A stretch of 64,000 bases of DNA from NCBI GenBank assembly GCA_001941065.1, contig MSHJ01000012.1:1-64000 (forward strand), given 5' to 3'. Positions within the stretch are counted from its first letter, which is position 1, and each line of letters starts with the position of its first letter. Origin of the DNA: Alistipes sp. Zagget8 (GTDB taxonomy: Bacteria > Bacteroidota > Bacteroidia > Bacteroidales > Rikenellaceae). Below the pieces are notes generated by a model that did not search any database, had not been told where the DNA came from, and was given only the letters and a program-made list of their open reading frames with translations. This document shows positions 1 to 8,987 of the stretch, one piece after another. The translations under genes were made by a program, and so were the position numbers.

Positions 1-123
1 GGCAAGACGGTTACGGATGGTGTCATGACCTACGATTTCGACACGGCCATCATTTTCTGGATTGCGGCTTCGGCTCTGTCGTTCATGCTCGCGCTTTTCG
101 TTTCGAAGAAATCACATGTATAA
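1..123 (+). CDS. membrane transporter, C-terminal fragment (partial)
   Basis: The reading frame is open from the left edge to a TAA at 121-123, giving the last 40 residues of a protein that begins outside the window. It ends in one hydrophobic helix (IIFWIAASALSFMLALF) followed by a short basic tail (SKKSHV), which is how the last transmembrane helix of an MFS-type or sodium:solute-type transporter usually ends. The GH127 gene starts 18 bases later on the same strand, so the two are probably co-transcribed and this may be the sugar importer for the enzyme's product. The family is inferred only from the tail. Confidence 0.5.
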   Translation, partial: GKTVTDGVMTYDFDTAIIFWIAASALSFMLALFVSKKSHV

Positions 124-141
124 ATCCGATTCAAGACAAAT

Positions 142-2163
142 ATGAAACCGATTCGACTTATCCTTGCTTTGTGCAGTCTCGCGGTTGTGGCGGCGGCATC
201 TGCTCAGCCCGACACGCGATTCAACCGGGCGCCGCTCCAGCCGCGGCCCTATGCCGAACTGCCGATCGGCGCGGTGAAACCCGCCGGATGGCTCAATGAA
301 CAGCTGCTGCGTATGCGCGACGGCATGACCGGACACCTCGATTCGCTCTATCCGCAGGTCATGGGCCCGCGCAACGGCTGGCTCGGCGGCGACGGCGACG
401 TATGGGAGCGCGGTCCCTACTGGATCGACGGACTGCTGCCGCTGGCTTACATCCTCGAAGACCAAAAGCTGATCGCGAAGGTGCAGCCGTGGGTCGAGTG
501 GGCGCTGGCATCGCAGACGGCCGACGGCAATTTCGGTCCCGTGACCGACCGGCCGGCCGAACCGGGACTGCAACGCGACAAGGCCCGTGACTGGTGGCCC
601 CGTATGGTGGTCCTCAAAGTGTTGCAGCAATACTATTCGGCGACGGGCGACAGGCGTGTGCCGGATTTCATGAGCCGCTATTTCCGCTATCAGCTGGCGC
701 AGCTTCCCCAAACGCCCCTCGACAACTGGACCAAATGGGGGCGCGTCCGCGGCGGCGACAACCTCGCGGTGGTCTATTGGCTCTATAACCTCACGGGTGA
801 AAAATTCCTGCTTGAACTGGGCGAACTGATCCACAAACAGACGTTCGACTGGACGGGCGTTTTCCTGCACGGCGACCACCTGAGCCGTCCGTACAGCCTC
901 CACTGCGTCGACCTCGGCCAGGGCTTCAAGGAACCGGTGGTCTACTGGCAGCAGAGCGGTGATTCGCGCCACCTCGAGGCGGTGGGTCGTGCCGTGGAGA
1001 AAATGCGCCATACCATCGGGCTTCCGACCGGGCTCTGGGCGGGCGACGAGAAGCTTCGCTTCGGCGATCCGACGCTCGGTTCCGAGCTGTGTACGGCGGT
1101 CGAGATGATGTTCTCGCTGGAACAGATTCTCCAGATCACGGGGGGCCGCGAGTGGGGCGATTACCTCGAACGCGTGGCCTACAATGCCCTGCCGACCCAG
1201 ACGACCGACGCGCAGGACGCCCGGCAGTATTACCAGCAGGTCAATCAGGTGGAGGTCACGCGCAAGGTGCGGCCCTTCTCGACGCCCCATGAGGATACGG
1301 ACATCGTTTTCGGCCTCTACACGGGTTATCCGTGCTGTACGTCGAACCTCCATCAGGGGTGGCCCAAGCTGGTTCAGAACCTCTGGTATGCGACTCGTGA
1401 CGGCGGCCTGGCCGCTTTGGTCTACGCTCCTTCGACGGTTGAAACCACGGTCGGCGGCCGGAAAGTCGTGATCGAGGAACGCACCGACTATCCTTTCCGC
1501 GAGCAGGTCGCTTTCTGCGTGACGCTGCCCGGGAGCGGGAAACAGGCGACGGCGGCTTTTCCGCTCCACCTGCGCATTCCCGGCTGGTGCGCCGAGCCCG
1601 AGATTACGCTCAACGGCGGGAAGGTGGCCTTCCGCAGCGCGGGCGAAGGGATCGTCGTCGTGGAGCGCGAGTGGCGTTCGGGCGACTGCCTGAACCTGAC
1701 CTTCCCGGCGCAGGTCTCCGTGAGCCGCTGGTACAACGAGGCGGCGGTCGTCGAGCGCGGACCGCTGGTCTACGCCCTGCGCATGGACGAGAAGTGGGAG
1801 CGTCACGCGATGGAACCGGAGAAACAGACCCTTTACGGCCCGTATTATTACGAGGTAACCTCGGATTCCCCGTGGAATTTCTGCCTTCCGAAAACGAATC
1901 TCCGGCCCGAAAAGGTGGCGGAGAGCTTCGTGGTGGAGGACGCGGGAGCAATGGCGTCTTATCCCTGGACGCCCGGCGGCTCTCCGGTGAAGATCCGTAC
2001 ACAAGCCCACCGCATCGGCGACTGGACGCTGCACGGCGGGTCGGCGGGTCCGATTGCCTTCGTCTCCTCGCAGCGGATGTACATGACGCCCGAAGCGGAG
2101 TGGATCGAACTGATCCCTTACGGCTGTACGACCCTGCGTGTTACGGAGTTCCCGGTACGATAG
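142..2163 (+). CDS. GH127/DUF1680-family glycoside hydrolase (beta-L-arabinofuranosidase type)
   Basis: 673 residues with a cleavable signal peptide (MKPIRLILALCSLAVVAAASAQ), so it is predicted to be periplasmic. The body matches the DUF1680 (alpha/alpha)6-barrel hydrolases. The zinc/thiolate site of GH127 is recognisable: E315-L-C317 in SELCTAVEMM and the vicinal pair C398-C399 in YPCCTSNLHQGW. In the characterised Bifidobacterium enzyme HypBA1 these are Glu338, Cys340, Cys417 and Cys418, with one cysteine as nucleophile. E303 is a candidate acid/base. Known members release L-arabinofuranose or related pentofuranose from plant glycans; related families such as GH146 share the fold, so substrate is not certain. 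It follows a transporter tail by 18 bp and ends just before a strong hairpin terminator. Confidence 0.85.
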   Translation: MKPIRLILALCSLAVVAAASAQPDTRFNRAPLQPRPYAELPIGAVKPAGWLNEQLLRMRDGMTGHLDSLYPQVMGPRNGWLGGDGDVWERGPYWIDGLLPLAYILEDQKLIAKVQPWVEWALASQTADGNFGPVTDRPAEPGLQRDKARDWWPRMVVLKVLQQYYSATGDRRVPDFMSRYFRYQLAQLPQTPLDNWTKWGRVRGGDNLAVVYWLYNLTGEKFLLELGELIHKQTFDWTGVFLHGDHLSRPYSLHCVDLGQGFKEPVVYWQQSGDSRHLEAVGRAVEKMRHTIGLPTGLWAGDEKLRFGDPTLGSELCTAVEMMFSLEQILQITGGREWGDYLERVAYNALPTQTTDAQDARQYYQQVNQVEVTRKVRPFSTPHEDTDIVFGLYTGYPCCTSNLHQGWPKLVQNLWYATRDGGLAALVYAPSTVETTVGGRKVVIEERTDYPFREQVAFCVTLPGSGKQATAAFPLHLRIPGWCAEPEITLNGGKVAFRSAGEGIVVVEREWRSGDCLNLTFPAQVSVSRWYNEAAVVERGPLVYALRMDEKWERHAMEPEKQTLYGPYYYEVTSDSPWNFCLPKTNLRPEKVAESFVVEDAGAMASYPWTPGGSPVKIRTQAHRIGDWTLHGGSAGPIAFVSSQRMYMTPEAEWIELIPYGCTTLRVTEFPVR

Positions 2164-2182
2164 ACGAAAGCTGTTGCATAGG

Positions 2183-2216
2183 AAACGCCGCCCGATCCAT
2201 CGATCGGGCGGCGTTT
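2183..2216. terminator. bidirectional hairpin terminator between convergent genes
   Basis: Perfect 14-bp inverted repeat (2183-2196 with 2203-2216; GC-rich core cgccgcccgat) with a 6-nt loop. It is flanked by AAA on one side and TTTTT on the other, so it can work as an intrinsic terminator in both directions. It lies between the GH127 gene and the oppositely oriented lipoprotein gene. Confidence 0.9.
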
Positions 2217-2239
2217 TTCAGGGAGGCCGAATCCCAAAA

Positions 2240-2695
2240 TCACAGGAATCCGCCGGGGAGGGCGGAACGTACCTCGGGCACGTTCCGTATCGCTTCGGGG
2301 ATCGCACTCCTCGTATAGACGCTCACCTCGGCAATCCCGGTGTCGCTGGTCATCGTCAGCGTTTTCCCGTCGCCGCTCAGCTCGAAGGCGTAGTCGGTTT
2401 TCCAGGGCTTGCCGCTGCTGTAACGGCCCGAGAGCCGGGTGCCGTCGATCGTGAAATTCCCCGAACGCCTTACATAGACCGAGGTTTCCACCTTCTCGTA
2501 GCTGTTGAATTTTCCGTCGGACAGAAATTCGATATAGACGTCGAATTCCGAGTGGGTTCCGTCGATCCACTCTGTCAGGTGCCACTCGCCGACAACTCCC
2601 GAATCGGGGTATTTCGGTCCGTCGTCATCCTTCGAACATCCGGCCGAGAGTGCCAGCAATGCGACCGTGAACAGGAAATAAATGTATTTTCTCAT
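2240..2695 (-). CDS. small lipocalin-like surface lipoprotein
   Basis: 151 residues. It has a lipoprotein signal peptide ending in LSAGC, and the mature protein begins CSKDDDGPKY, an acidic run resembling the Bacteroidetes lipoprotein export signal for display on the cell surface. The rest alternates short beta strands with the pattern GEWHLTEW..., FLSDGKFNSY..., GTRLSGRY..., FELSGDGKTLTMTS, typical of small lipocalin-like domains found beside SusCD genes. It starts 19 bp after the stop of the protease gene and is the last gene of that minus-strand operon. No enzymatic motif is visible; a binding or structural role is the likely one. Confidence 0.7.
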   Translation of the reverse strand: MRKYIYFLFTVALLALSAGCSKDDDGPKYPDSGVVGEWHLTEWIDGTHSEFDVYIEFLSDGKFNSYEKVETSVYVRRSGNFTIDGTRLSGRYSSGKPWKTDYAFELSGDGKTLTMTSDTGIAEVSVYTRSAIPEAIRNVPEVRSALPGGFL

Positions 2696-2714
2696 TGTAT
2701 TTTAGTGCTATCGT

Positions 2715-4745
2715 TTATAACCAACCTCCGTTTTCCGTGCCCGCTTCACGGGCGATGACGGCGAACTCCTTGGAGATTTCGATGCCGCCCATTATCGTCT
2801 CCGATCCGGGTCTGGTGCCGCCGCCCACCGCCTTTACGGTGATGTGTGCAACGCCCGGTTTGGTGCATTTGAGCATCAGCTGGCCGTTGTACATCTTCGG
2901 CGCCGCAGCCATGCCGAGCTTCTGCATATCCTTCGCGGAGATTTCGACGCCCGTGTAGGTGAGGTTCTGGGCCGAACCGCCGAAATGCTTCGTGAGGGTG
3001 ACCAGCTCCAGCTTGCCGACCGCGACTTTCAGGCAGGGCGTCCCTTCGATCTGCATCAGCAGCTGGTAGGCGTCGACCAGTCCCGTGCCCATCTTTCCGC
3101 GGTACTCTTCCAGGTTGAGTTTGCCGCCGGACGTTTTGGTTCCTTCGAGCCGGGCGTCGATGTCGTTTACCGACGTGAGCAGCATCGAGACGAACTCCTC
3201 GCGCGTATAGCGTTTGCCTTTGGCCAGCGCATAGGAGAGCCCCAGCGCGGCTACGCCCGACACATGCGGACAGGCCATCGAGGTCCCCTGCATGTAGCCG
3301 TACTCCGTGTCGCTCACCTCCGAGACGAGCGTCGAGAGCACGCCGGCTTTCTCGCCGCCGCTCAGGCCGCTCGTCTCCCCGCCGGGGGCTGCGATGTTGC
3401 AGCCGGGGCCGTAGCAGGTGTAGGGAGCCGGCAGTCCGTCGGGGGAGATTGCGGTGACGGAGATGCAGTCGCGGTAGCCGCCCGGATAACTGGAGTAGGG
3501 CTGTGACTCGTTGCCTGCGGCGAAGATGGCCAGGCCCCCTTCCAGTGCGGGACAGTTGTTCTGCGAGATGAAATAGCGAATGGCCTCGGCTTCCAGCGGA
3601 GCCGCACTTTCATAATACCGGTCCGAGTTGATGCCCGATGCTCCGTAACCGTAGGAGCATTGGATGATGGAGGCTCCGTGGTCCGCGGCGTACTTGATGG
3701 CGCGGCTGGCGATCAGGTCGGTCGCGCTTTTCTTGCCCGAGAGAATTTGGCACGACATCAGGCGCACGCCGTCGTTGTTGCCCGTGCCGCCGGCTACGCC
3801 CGCCACGCCGAGACCGTTGTTGTTGACGGCGGCGATGGTGCCTGCGACGTGCGTTCCGTGGCCGCTGTCACCCTCTTTCTTGCCGCCGACGCCCACTTCG
3901 ACCTTGTCCCAGGAGATGGGCGTGTTTTCTGCGAAATTCCAGCCGTGGATGTCCTTGTTGTCGTACTCGGGGGAGGGGCTGGGATTGACCCACATGTTGG
4001 CCGCCAGGTCGGGATGGGTGTATTTCACCCCTTCGTCCACGATGGCCACGATGACCCTCGGATCGCCGCCGGTGAGTTTCCATGCCTCGGCTACGTTGAT
4101 GTCGGCTCCGGCGAGCGCGGTCGTGGCGACCGCCTGATCGGCGTTGTTGATGTAGTGCCACTGCCAGAAGAGGTTCGGGTCGTTGAAATCCGAACGGATC
4201 AGCGAGCGGGTTTCGCCGCGGGGGCTTTCCCGGAACGGATAGGCCTGACTGTCGAACGTCGTCTGACGCCGGACGCTGAACTGAATGGTCTGTATTTCGG
4301 CCACGGCGGCGAGTTTCCGGGCGGCTTCATCGAGGTCCTGCGCCTCGTCGAAACGGAGCACGTACCATTTGTGGAGTCCCGCTTCGCGCGTGCGGGCTTC
4401 GTGCTCCCCGGCGTCGGGAAAGACGCGTTCGAGTGCGGTGACGTGCAGGTCGGCGAGTATTTCGTCCACGGATGCGATTCCCGAACGGGTCATTGCCGAC
4501 CGGGGCCCTCCGGCGCGGGTCGCGGCGTATTTTGCGGCGGCCTGCTCGAGGGCCGGGATGGCGGCGTTTCCGAATTTGGCGATCAGCGTTCCCGCGGCGG
4601 CGTTGTCGGAGGTGTTGCATATTTTGACTGCGGCCGTCTCTTCCCGGGGGCCGCCGGTCGCATCCGGCGACTCCTGCAGGGGGTCTGCCGAACAGGCCGC
4701 GAGCAGGATGGATGCAAGGATCAGGAATTTATTTTTGTTCCTCAT
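2715..4745 (-). CDS. subtilisin-like (S8) serine protease, lipoprotein
   Basis: 676 residues from the ATG at 4743-4745, chosen because it opens a lipoprotein signal peptide (MRNKNKFLILASILLAACS); an in-frame ATG further upstream would add an unlikely 31-residue extension. After an N-terminal inhibitor-like region comes a complete S8 catalytic domain: Asp237 in VDEGVKYTHPD, His296 in GHGTHVAG, an oxyanion-hole Asn in FAAGNE, and Ser489 in GTSMACPHVSGVA. DEG replaces the usual D-T/S-G after the first catalytic residue. About 100 residues of Ig-like beta sequence follow. It is predicted to be an active endopeptidase at the cell surface or in the periplasm. Sitting in a SusCD operon, it probably trims proteins into peptides for uptake. 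Confidence 0.9.
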   Translation of the reverse strand: MRNKNKFLILASILLAACSADPLQESPDATGGPREETAAVKICNTSDNAAAGTLIAKFGNAAIPALEQAAAKYAATRAGGPRSAMTRSGIASVDEILADLHVTALERVFPDAGEHEARTREAGLHKWYVLRFDEAQDLDEAARKLAAVAEIQTIQFSVRRQTTFDSQAYPFRESPRGETRSLIRSDFNDPNLFWQWHYINNADQAVATTALAGADINVAEAWKLTGGDPRVIVAIVDEGVKYTHPDLAANMWVNPSPSPEYDNKDIHGWNFAENTPISWDKVEVGVGGKKEGDSGHGTHVAGTIAAVNNNGLGVAGVAGGTGNNDGVRLMSCQILSGKKSATDLIASRAIKYAADHGASIIQCSYGYGASGINSDRYYESAAPLEAEAIRYFISQNNCPALEGGLAIFAAGNESQPYSSYPGGYRDCISVTAISPDGLPAPYTCYGPGCNIAAPGGETSGLSGGEKAGVLSTLVSEVSDTEYGYMQGTSMACPHVSGVAALGLSYALAKGKRYTREEFVSMLLTSVNDIDARLEGTKTSGGKLNLEEYRGKMGTGLVDAYQLLMQIEGTPCLKVAVGKLELVTLTKHFGGSAQNLTYTGVEISAKDMQKLGMAAAPKMYNGQLMLKCTKPGVAHITVKAVGGGTRPGSETIMGGIEISKEFAVIAREAGTENGGWL

Positions 4746-4838
4746 ATTGGTTGTCGTGTTGAATGGTCGGCATGTCCTTGTTGTCTGAAAAAGAGGGAAG
4801 CCGGCGTCATGCCGAACGGCCGGCCTCCCTCCGGTCAT

Positions 4839-7340
4839 CTATTTTTCAGGCACCCGTATTCCCACGTTCCGGAACGAGTCCGCCGCAGCGGCGGCCGGAG
4901 CCGTCCGTACGACGGAGACCCGGACATCGGCCCGCTTCACGGCCGGAGCCGAAGCAGGCATCGGCGTCGTGACGAGGTTGATCGGCAGGACGGGTTCTGC
5001 CGCCGGGGTGTGGCCGGCCGGAATGCTGAATTCGGGCAGCTCGACGTAATTCCGCGGCGTGAAAGCTCCGAGGGCCTGCTTGCGCAGGGCTGCGATGCGC
5101 TCCAATGCCGCGCCCGAAATTCCTCCGAGGTCCTTCGCCGGGTCTACGAGCATCATTTCGCCCATCAGGCTGTACAGGGTCGAGCCGGTGAAATCGCCCG
5201 TGTAGAAGAAGCTGAATGTGAGATTCTGCTCCAGGGCCTGGGGCGACGGTACGCAGTAGAGGTATCCGTCGGCTACGGCTCCCATGAACATGCAGGCGCC
5301 GGAATAAATGGCTGCGCTGCTCTCTTCCGCGATGAATCCGAGCAGTACCTTTTGGCCGTCGTAGGTGCCCGGGGTCAGGTCTCCGCTGGCGTAGAGCGCC
5401 AGTGCGCCGTTGAAACCCGAGAGGCTGCCGGCATTGGGGATGTACATGCCGAGGAGTGCGCCGCCTTCGTCGAATTTGATGCCCGAGAGGCCGTTGATGT
5501 TCAGAACCTGCAGTTCGGCCGAGCTTTGCTGGGAGTTCGTCTCCATCGTCACCTGTCCGATCTTCCGGCGTATCGGGTGCTCGGTGTTGTCGGCATAGTT
5601 GACCGCATAGTAATTCCAGGTCGTTGCCGTCAGGTCATTGAGCGAGGGCTGATCCAGTGCCGGGAGGAAATCGGCATAGGTGAAGGAGTCCAGTGCCGGG
5701 TTGTACGTGCCGGTGGTCCGGTAGGTGGCCTGCATGGTCTTGCGGATGTAGCCGTTTCCGGCGCGGAGCAGGAGCGTGTAGTCGCTGTCGCCGTTCAGTC
5801 CCGTGAACATCGTGCTGAAATGCCCGGCGTTGAGCGCCGTGAGCTGCCCGGCCGTGAATTGAATGCCCTGTGCATCCAGCAGTTCGTCCGGGTCCGTGCC
5901 CCTGAGGCGGTCGGTGCGGAAGAGTCCGTAGACCACCGATTCGATTCCTTCGCCGAACGCGTAGAATTTCGCCGAATTGTCCGGCGTGATGCCCTGTCCG
6001 GCGAACTCTTGGGTGGCTTCGAGCCCCATGGTCAGGATCACCGGTTTTTCGTCGTCCTTTGCGACGTAGCCGAAGCTGACCGAGACGTAGTCGCGCATGG
6101 TGCCCTCTTTGTCGTAGATGCAGCCCACGAGCGTGTATTTCCCGGTCGTCCTGTTCTCGATCCGGATGGTGCCCGAGGTTTTGACCTCCCCGTCGAACGT
6201 CTTCGCGGCGTCCATGTCCTGAGCCGTCAGGCTGGCCTGCCCGCTGTCGAGCACGCCTTCGAATACCGCGAATTTCATCGCTTCGACATCCTCCGCGAGC
6301 TTCACCGCAATCTCCACGACGCCGTCTGCGGGTTCGCTCTTTGCGAGCGTTACCGTGTAGTCGGGGACCACGATGCCCGGGAGCAGGATGCGGAGCATCC
6401 CGTTGCGGTTGCCGTAATAGAACTTTCCGGCTTCCTTTTCCAGTTCGAGCATGACGCTCTGTGCCGGGAAGGTGATGATGCCGTCCTTCAGCGTTCCGTA
6501 CTGTCCGGTCGATTCGTCCATCATGAAATTCTCCGAAACGTTGGACGCGAATTTCAATTCGCCGTTGCCGCTCACCAGCGTCAGTCCGGTCGACTGGTAG
6601 GGGATGAAGACCTTGTCAGGGTCGCGGGCGTCGACGATCGTGTAGACGTTCCGTCCCTGGTAGTTTATCTTTGCGCCGGCCAGCGCCTCCATAAACGTGT
6701 CGTTGTAGACCTTCATCCGGTAGTAACCCTTGATGTCCCTGCGCTGGTAAATCTCCATCTCGACCTCCGGATTGGGATTGAAGGTCGCGCTCGGGAGCGA
6801 ATACATGTTGGCGACCAGGTCGTCGCGCCACTTGCCTTTGGTCGCCGTGCCGTCGGCGTTCGTCACGAGCTCCCAGCCCGCGCGGATGACCGAGAATGAG
6901 AGGCCGGTCGCGCGGGGGCCGTACAGCGAGATGTAGCGGGGGTCTTCGATGCGGATGTCGCACGTATATTTCTCGCCCTCCTCGGCTTTGGGGAAGGTGA
7001 CCGTGAATTCGGTCTCCTGCTCGCCCGGTCCGAACGTGATGGGCTCGATCTCGAAGATGCCCTCCTTGCTGGCCGTGACCGCCACGGGAACCGTGATCGC
7101 GTCGAGGTACTTGGCTCGCCGTACTTTATAGGTAACTGTCGCTTCCTCCGCGGGATCGCGCTCCACCTCCGTCGGCGAGGTCTGTTCGGGAAAGTAGACG
7201 CCGTAGTTGTCCGGGTCGTCTTCGGTTCCGGACGTGTAGGTCAGGTCGTCCGAACAGCCGGCCAATACGGTTGTCGTCAGAAATGCCCACAAGATATGTT
7301 TGAGTGTCTTCACTGTGCTCTGATTTAGATGTTTACGCAT
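4839..7340 (-). CDS. large SusCD-associated surface lipoprotein (SusE/F-position)
   Basis: 833 residues with a lipoprotein signal (TTTVLAGC) and mature start CSDDLTYTSGTEDD, rich in acidic residues and so probably surface-exposed. The N-terminal ~120 residues resemble a Calx-beta/BACON-like Ig fold (EEATVTYKVRRAKY...FGPGEQETEFTVTF). Several further beta-rich domains follow, and there is no catalytic motif I recognise. It lies 14 bp after the SusD gene and 93 bp before the protease gene, the position where SusE/SusF-type binding proteins are found. The likely job is to bind substrate at the surface and hand it to the SusCD transporter or the protease. The ligand is unknown. Confidence 0.75.
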   Translation of the reverse strand: MRKHLNQSTVKTLKHILWAFLTTTVLAGCSDDLTYTSGTEDDPDNYGVYFPEQTSPTEVERDPAEEATVTYKVRRAKYLDAITVPVAVTASKEGIFEIEPITFGPGEQETEFTVTFPKAEEGEKYTCDIRIEDPRYISLYGPRATGLSFSVIRAGWELVTNADGTATKGKWRDDLVANMYSLPSATFNPNPEVEMEIYQRRDIKGYYRMKVYNDTFMEALAGAKINYQGRNVYTIVDARDPDKVFIPYQSTGLTLVSGNGELKFASNVSENFMMDESTGQYGTLKDGIITFPAQSVMLELEKEAGKFYYGNRNGMLRILLPGIVVPDYTVTLAKSEPADGVVEIAVKLAEDVEAMKFAVFEGVLDSGQASLTAQDMDAAKTFDGEVKTSGTIRIENRTTGKYTLVGCIYDKEGTMRDYVSVSFGYVAKDDEKPVILTMGLEATQEFAGQGITPDNSAKFYAFGEGIESVVYGLFRTDRLRGTDPDELLDAQGIQFTAGQLTALNAGHFSTMFTGLNGDSDYTLLLRAGNGYIRKTMQATYRTTGTYNPALDSFTYADFLPALDQPSLNDLTATTWNYYAVNYADNTEHPIRRKIGQVTMETNSQQSSAELQVLNINGLSGIKFDEGGALLGMYIPNAGSLSGFNGALALYASGDLTPGTYDGQKVLLGFIAEESSAAIYSGACMFMGAVADGYLYCVPSPQALEQNLTFSFFYTGDFTGSTLYSLMGEMMLVDPAKDLGGISGAALERIAALRKQALGAFTPRNYVELPEFSIPAGHTPAAEPVLPINLVTTPMPASAPAVKRADVRVSVVRTAPAAAAADSFRNVGIRVPEK

Positions 7341-7354
7341 AATTCAGCTTCGGG

Positions 7355-8980
7355 CTACCCCTTCCACGGTTCCACTTTGCCCGAAGGATCGGGGTTGTTC
7401 TTGCCGACGATGGCGGTATTGTTCTGCACCTCGTTGCGGCCGATCACGAAATTCCAGTACGGGGCGCGTCCTTCGACGTTGAGGCGGTACGATGCCGGGG
7501 CGTTCGTTCCGACGAATCCGCGTTTGCTGGACATGTCGAGGCGCTTCATGTCGAACATGACGATGCCTTCGCCCCAGAACTCGATGCGTTTCTGGAGCAT
7601 CAGTTCGTTGACGAAACTCTTGAGCGTCGATCTGGCCGAGCAGTCGTAGACGGCGCCGTTCATCATGCGGTGCGAGGTCATGAACTCGTTGAGCAGGCGG
7701 ATGCCTCCGGCGATGTCCCCGGCCTGCGCCGTGGCTTCGGCCTCGATGAAATACATCTCCTCGACACGCATGCAGCAATGGTCCGCCGCGCCGCCGGCCT
7801 TGAAATCCTTGTAGGCGCCCTGTGCCGGACGGAACTTGATGCTGGCGTAGTCGGCGAGCGACTCGGCGAAATACTCCTTGCTGTCCGGGCGGCTGCTCTT
7901 GTAAGCGTAGGAGCTGCGGTCGGGGTCGAGCCACGAGTGGCGGCGGAAATCGCGCATGTCGATGCTGTTGTAGAGGTTGCGGTTGATGCCGCGGCCTGCG
8001 TGGTATGCCGACCAGTCGTTCTCACAGCTCATGTGCGCCGTGAAGCAGAGGAGGTTGGCGACGCTTTCGCTCGGGAGTGCGAGCCCCCAGATCCAGGCGT
8101 TGTTCGATCCGGCGTTGTTGAATCCGTTCACCGGGTCCTCCCACTGTTCCTGCGTCAGCGGCGTGCAGCCGCTCGCCGTGATGGCCTTGCGGGCGTACTC
8201 TGCGGCCGACTTGTAGGCCTCGGGGTCGTTCTTGGCCGTGCCCCGTTCGAGATACGCACGGGCCTTCAGACCGTAAACCAGCGCCGCGCTGATGGTGTAT
8301 TTGTCGGGCGCGGAGAAATTTTCGAGCAGCGTTTCGGCCTTCTTCAGGTCGGGGAAAATCACCGTGTCGTAGATGTCGTCGACCGTCGCGCGGGGATTGT
8401 TCTTGGCCTCGGCCTCCGAGGTCTCGGGCAGGACGATCGGAACGCCCAGTCCCAGCACGTTGTCGCCTTCGGTGACCGTGTTCTCCTTGAACTCGTACAG
8501 GCGTACCAGATCGAGGTAGAACATCGCCCGGTAGGTGTAGGCGAAACCCAGGTAGGAACGCTCCGTGGCGCCCAGCGCCGCGAGATTCGTCTCGTCGATC
8601 AGGCTGATCACGTTGTTGGCCGTCATGATCCACGTATAGTAGTTGTGCCAGGTGAGGGCGCCTACGGCGTAGTCGGCTCCGAGTGCATCGTTGGTTCCGA
8701 ACTGCTGGAACCAGTCGTAGCCGATGTTGCCCGTGACGACCAGGTCGCCCGTCATGGATTCCGTGGCGAGGTGGATGGCCGGAAGCGCAAAGTCCCAGGC
8801 CTGACCGTCATTCGCATAGCCCGCCGAACCGGCCTGCACCAGCGCCGCCGGAATACCGCGGACCATCGTTTCGAGGGTCGCCTGATCTTCGGGGGCTATC
8901 TCCGTGGGGGTGGCATCTTTGATACAGCTGCTCAGCAGAAGGCCGAGCGCGGCTGCCGATATTTTGAGGATGTTTTTCAT
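7355..8980 (-). CDS. susD: SusD/RagB-family nutrient-binding outer-membrane lipoprotein
   Basis: 541 residues with a lipoprotein signal (ALGLLLSSC). It has the SusD architecture: an N-terminal TPR-like region with the motif YLGFAYTYRAMFYLDLVRLYE at about residues 140-160, a middle ligand-binding region, and a C-terminal part containing the MRVEEMYFIEAEA helix and ELMLQKRIEFWGEG, which are RagB/SusD_C signatures. It forms the lid of the SusC channel. It starts 7 bp after the SusC stop codon. Because a protease is in the same operon, the cargo is more likely peptide, as for RagB of Porphyromonas, than glycan; that is an inference. Confidence 0.92.
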   Translation of the reverse strand: MKNILKISAAALGLLLSSCIKDATPTEIAPEDQATLETMVRGIPAALVQAGSAGYANDGQAWDFALPAIHLATESMTGDLVVTGNIGYDWFQQFGTNDALGADYAVGALTWHNYYTWIMTANNVISLIDETNLAALGATERSYLGFAYTYRAMFYLDLVRLYEFKENTVTEGDNVLGLGVPIVLPETSEAEAKNNPRATVDDIYDTVIFPDLKKAETLLENFSAPDKYTISAALVYGLKARAYLERGTAKNDPEAYKSAAEYARKAITASGCTPLTQEQWEDPVNGFNNAGSNNAWIWGLALPSESVANLLCFTAHMSCENDWSAYHAGRGINRNLYNSIDMRDFRRHSWLDPDRSSYAYKSSRPDSKEYFAESLADYASIKFRPAQGAYKDFKAGGAADHCCMRVEEMYFIEAEATAQAGDIAGGIRLLNEFMTSHRMMNGAVYDCSARSTLKSFVNELMLQKRIEFWGEGIVMFDMKRLDMSSKRGFVGTNAPASYRLNVEGRAPYWNFVIGRNEVQNNTAIVGKNNPDPSGKVEPWKG

Positions 8981-8987
8981 GGTGTCG

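Noticed and set aside
3660..6899. A 1079-codon open frame on the plus strand antisense to the protease and lipoprotein genes
   Set aside because: Codon composition is a mirror of the GC-rich coding strand (Arg/Val/Asp/Gly-rich, no domain, no signal peptide), whereas the minus strand encodes complete S8 catalytic motifs and a lipoprotein signal.
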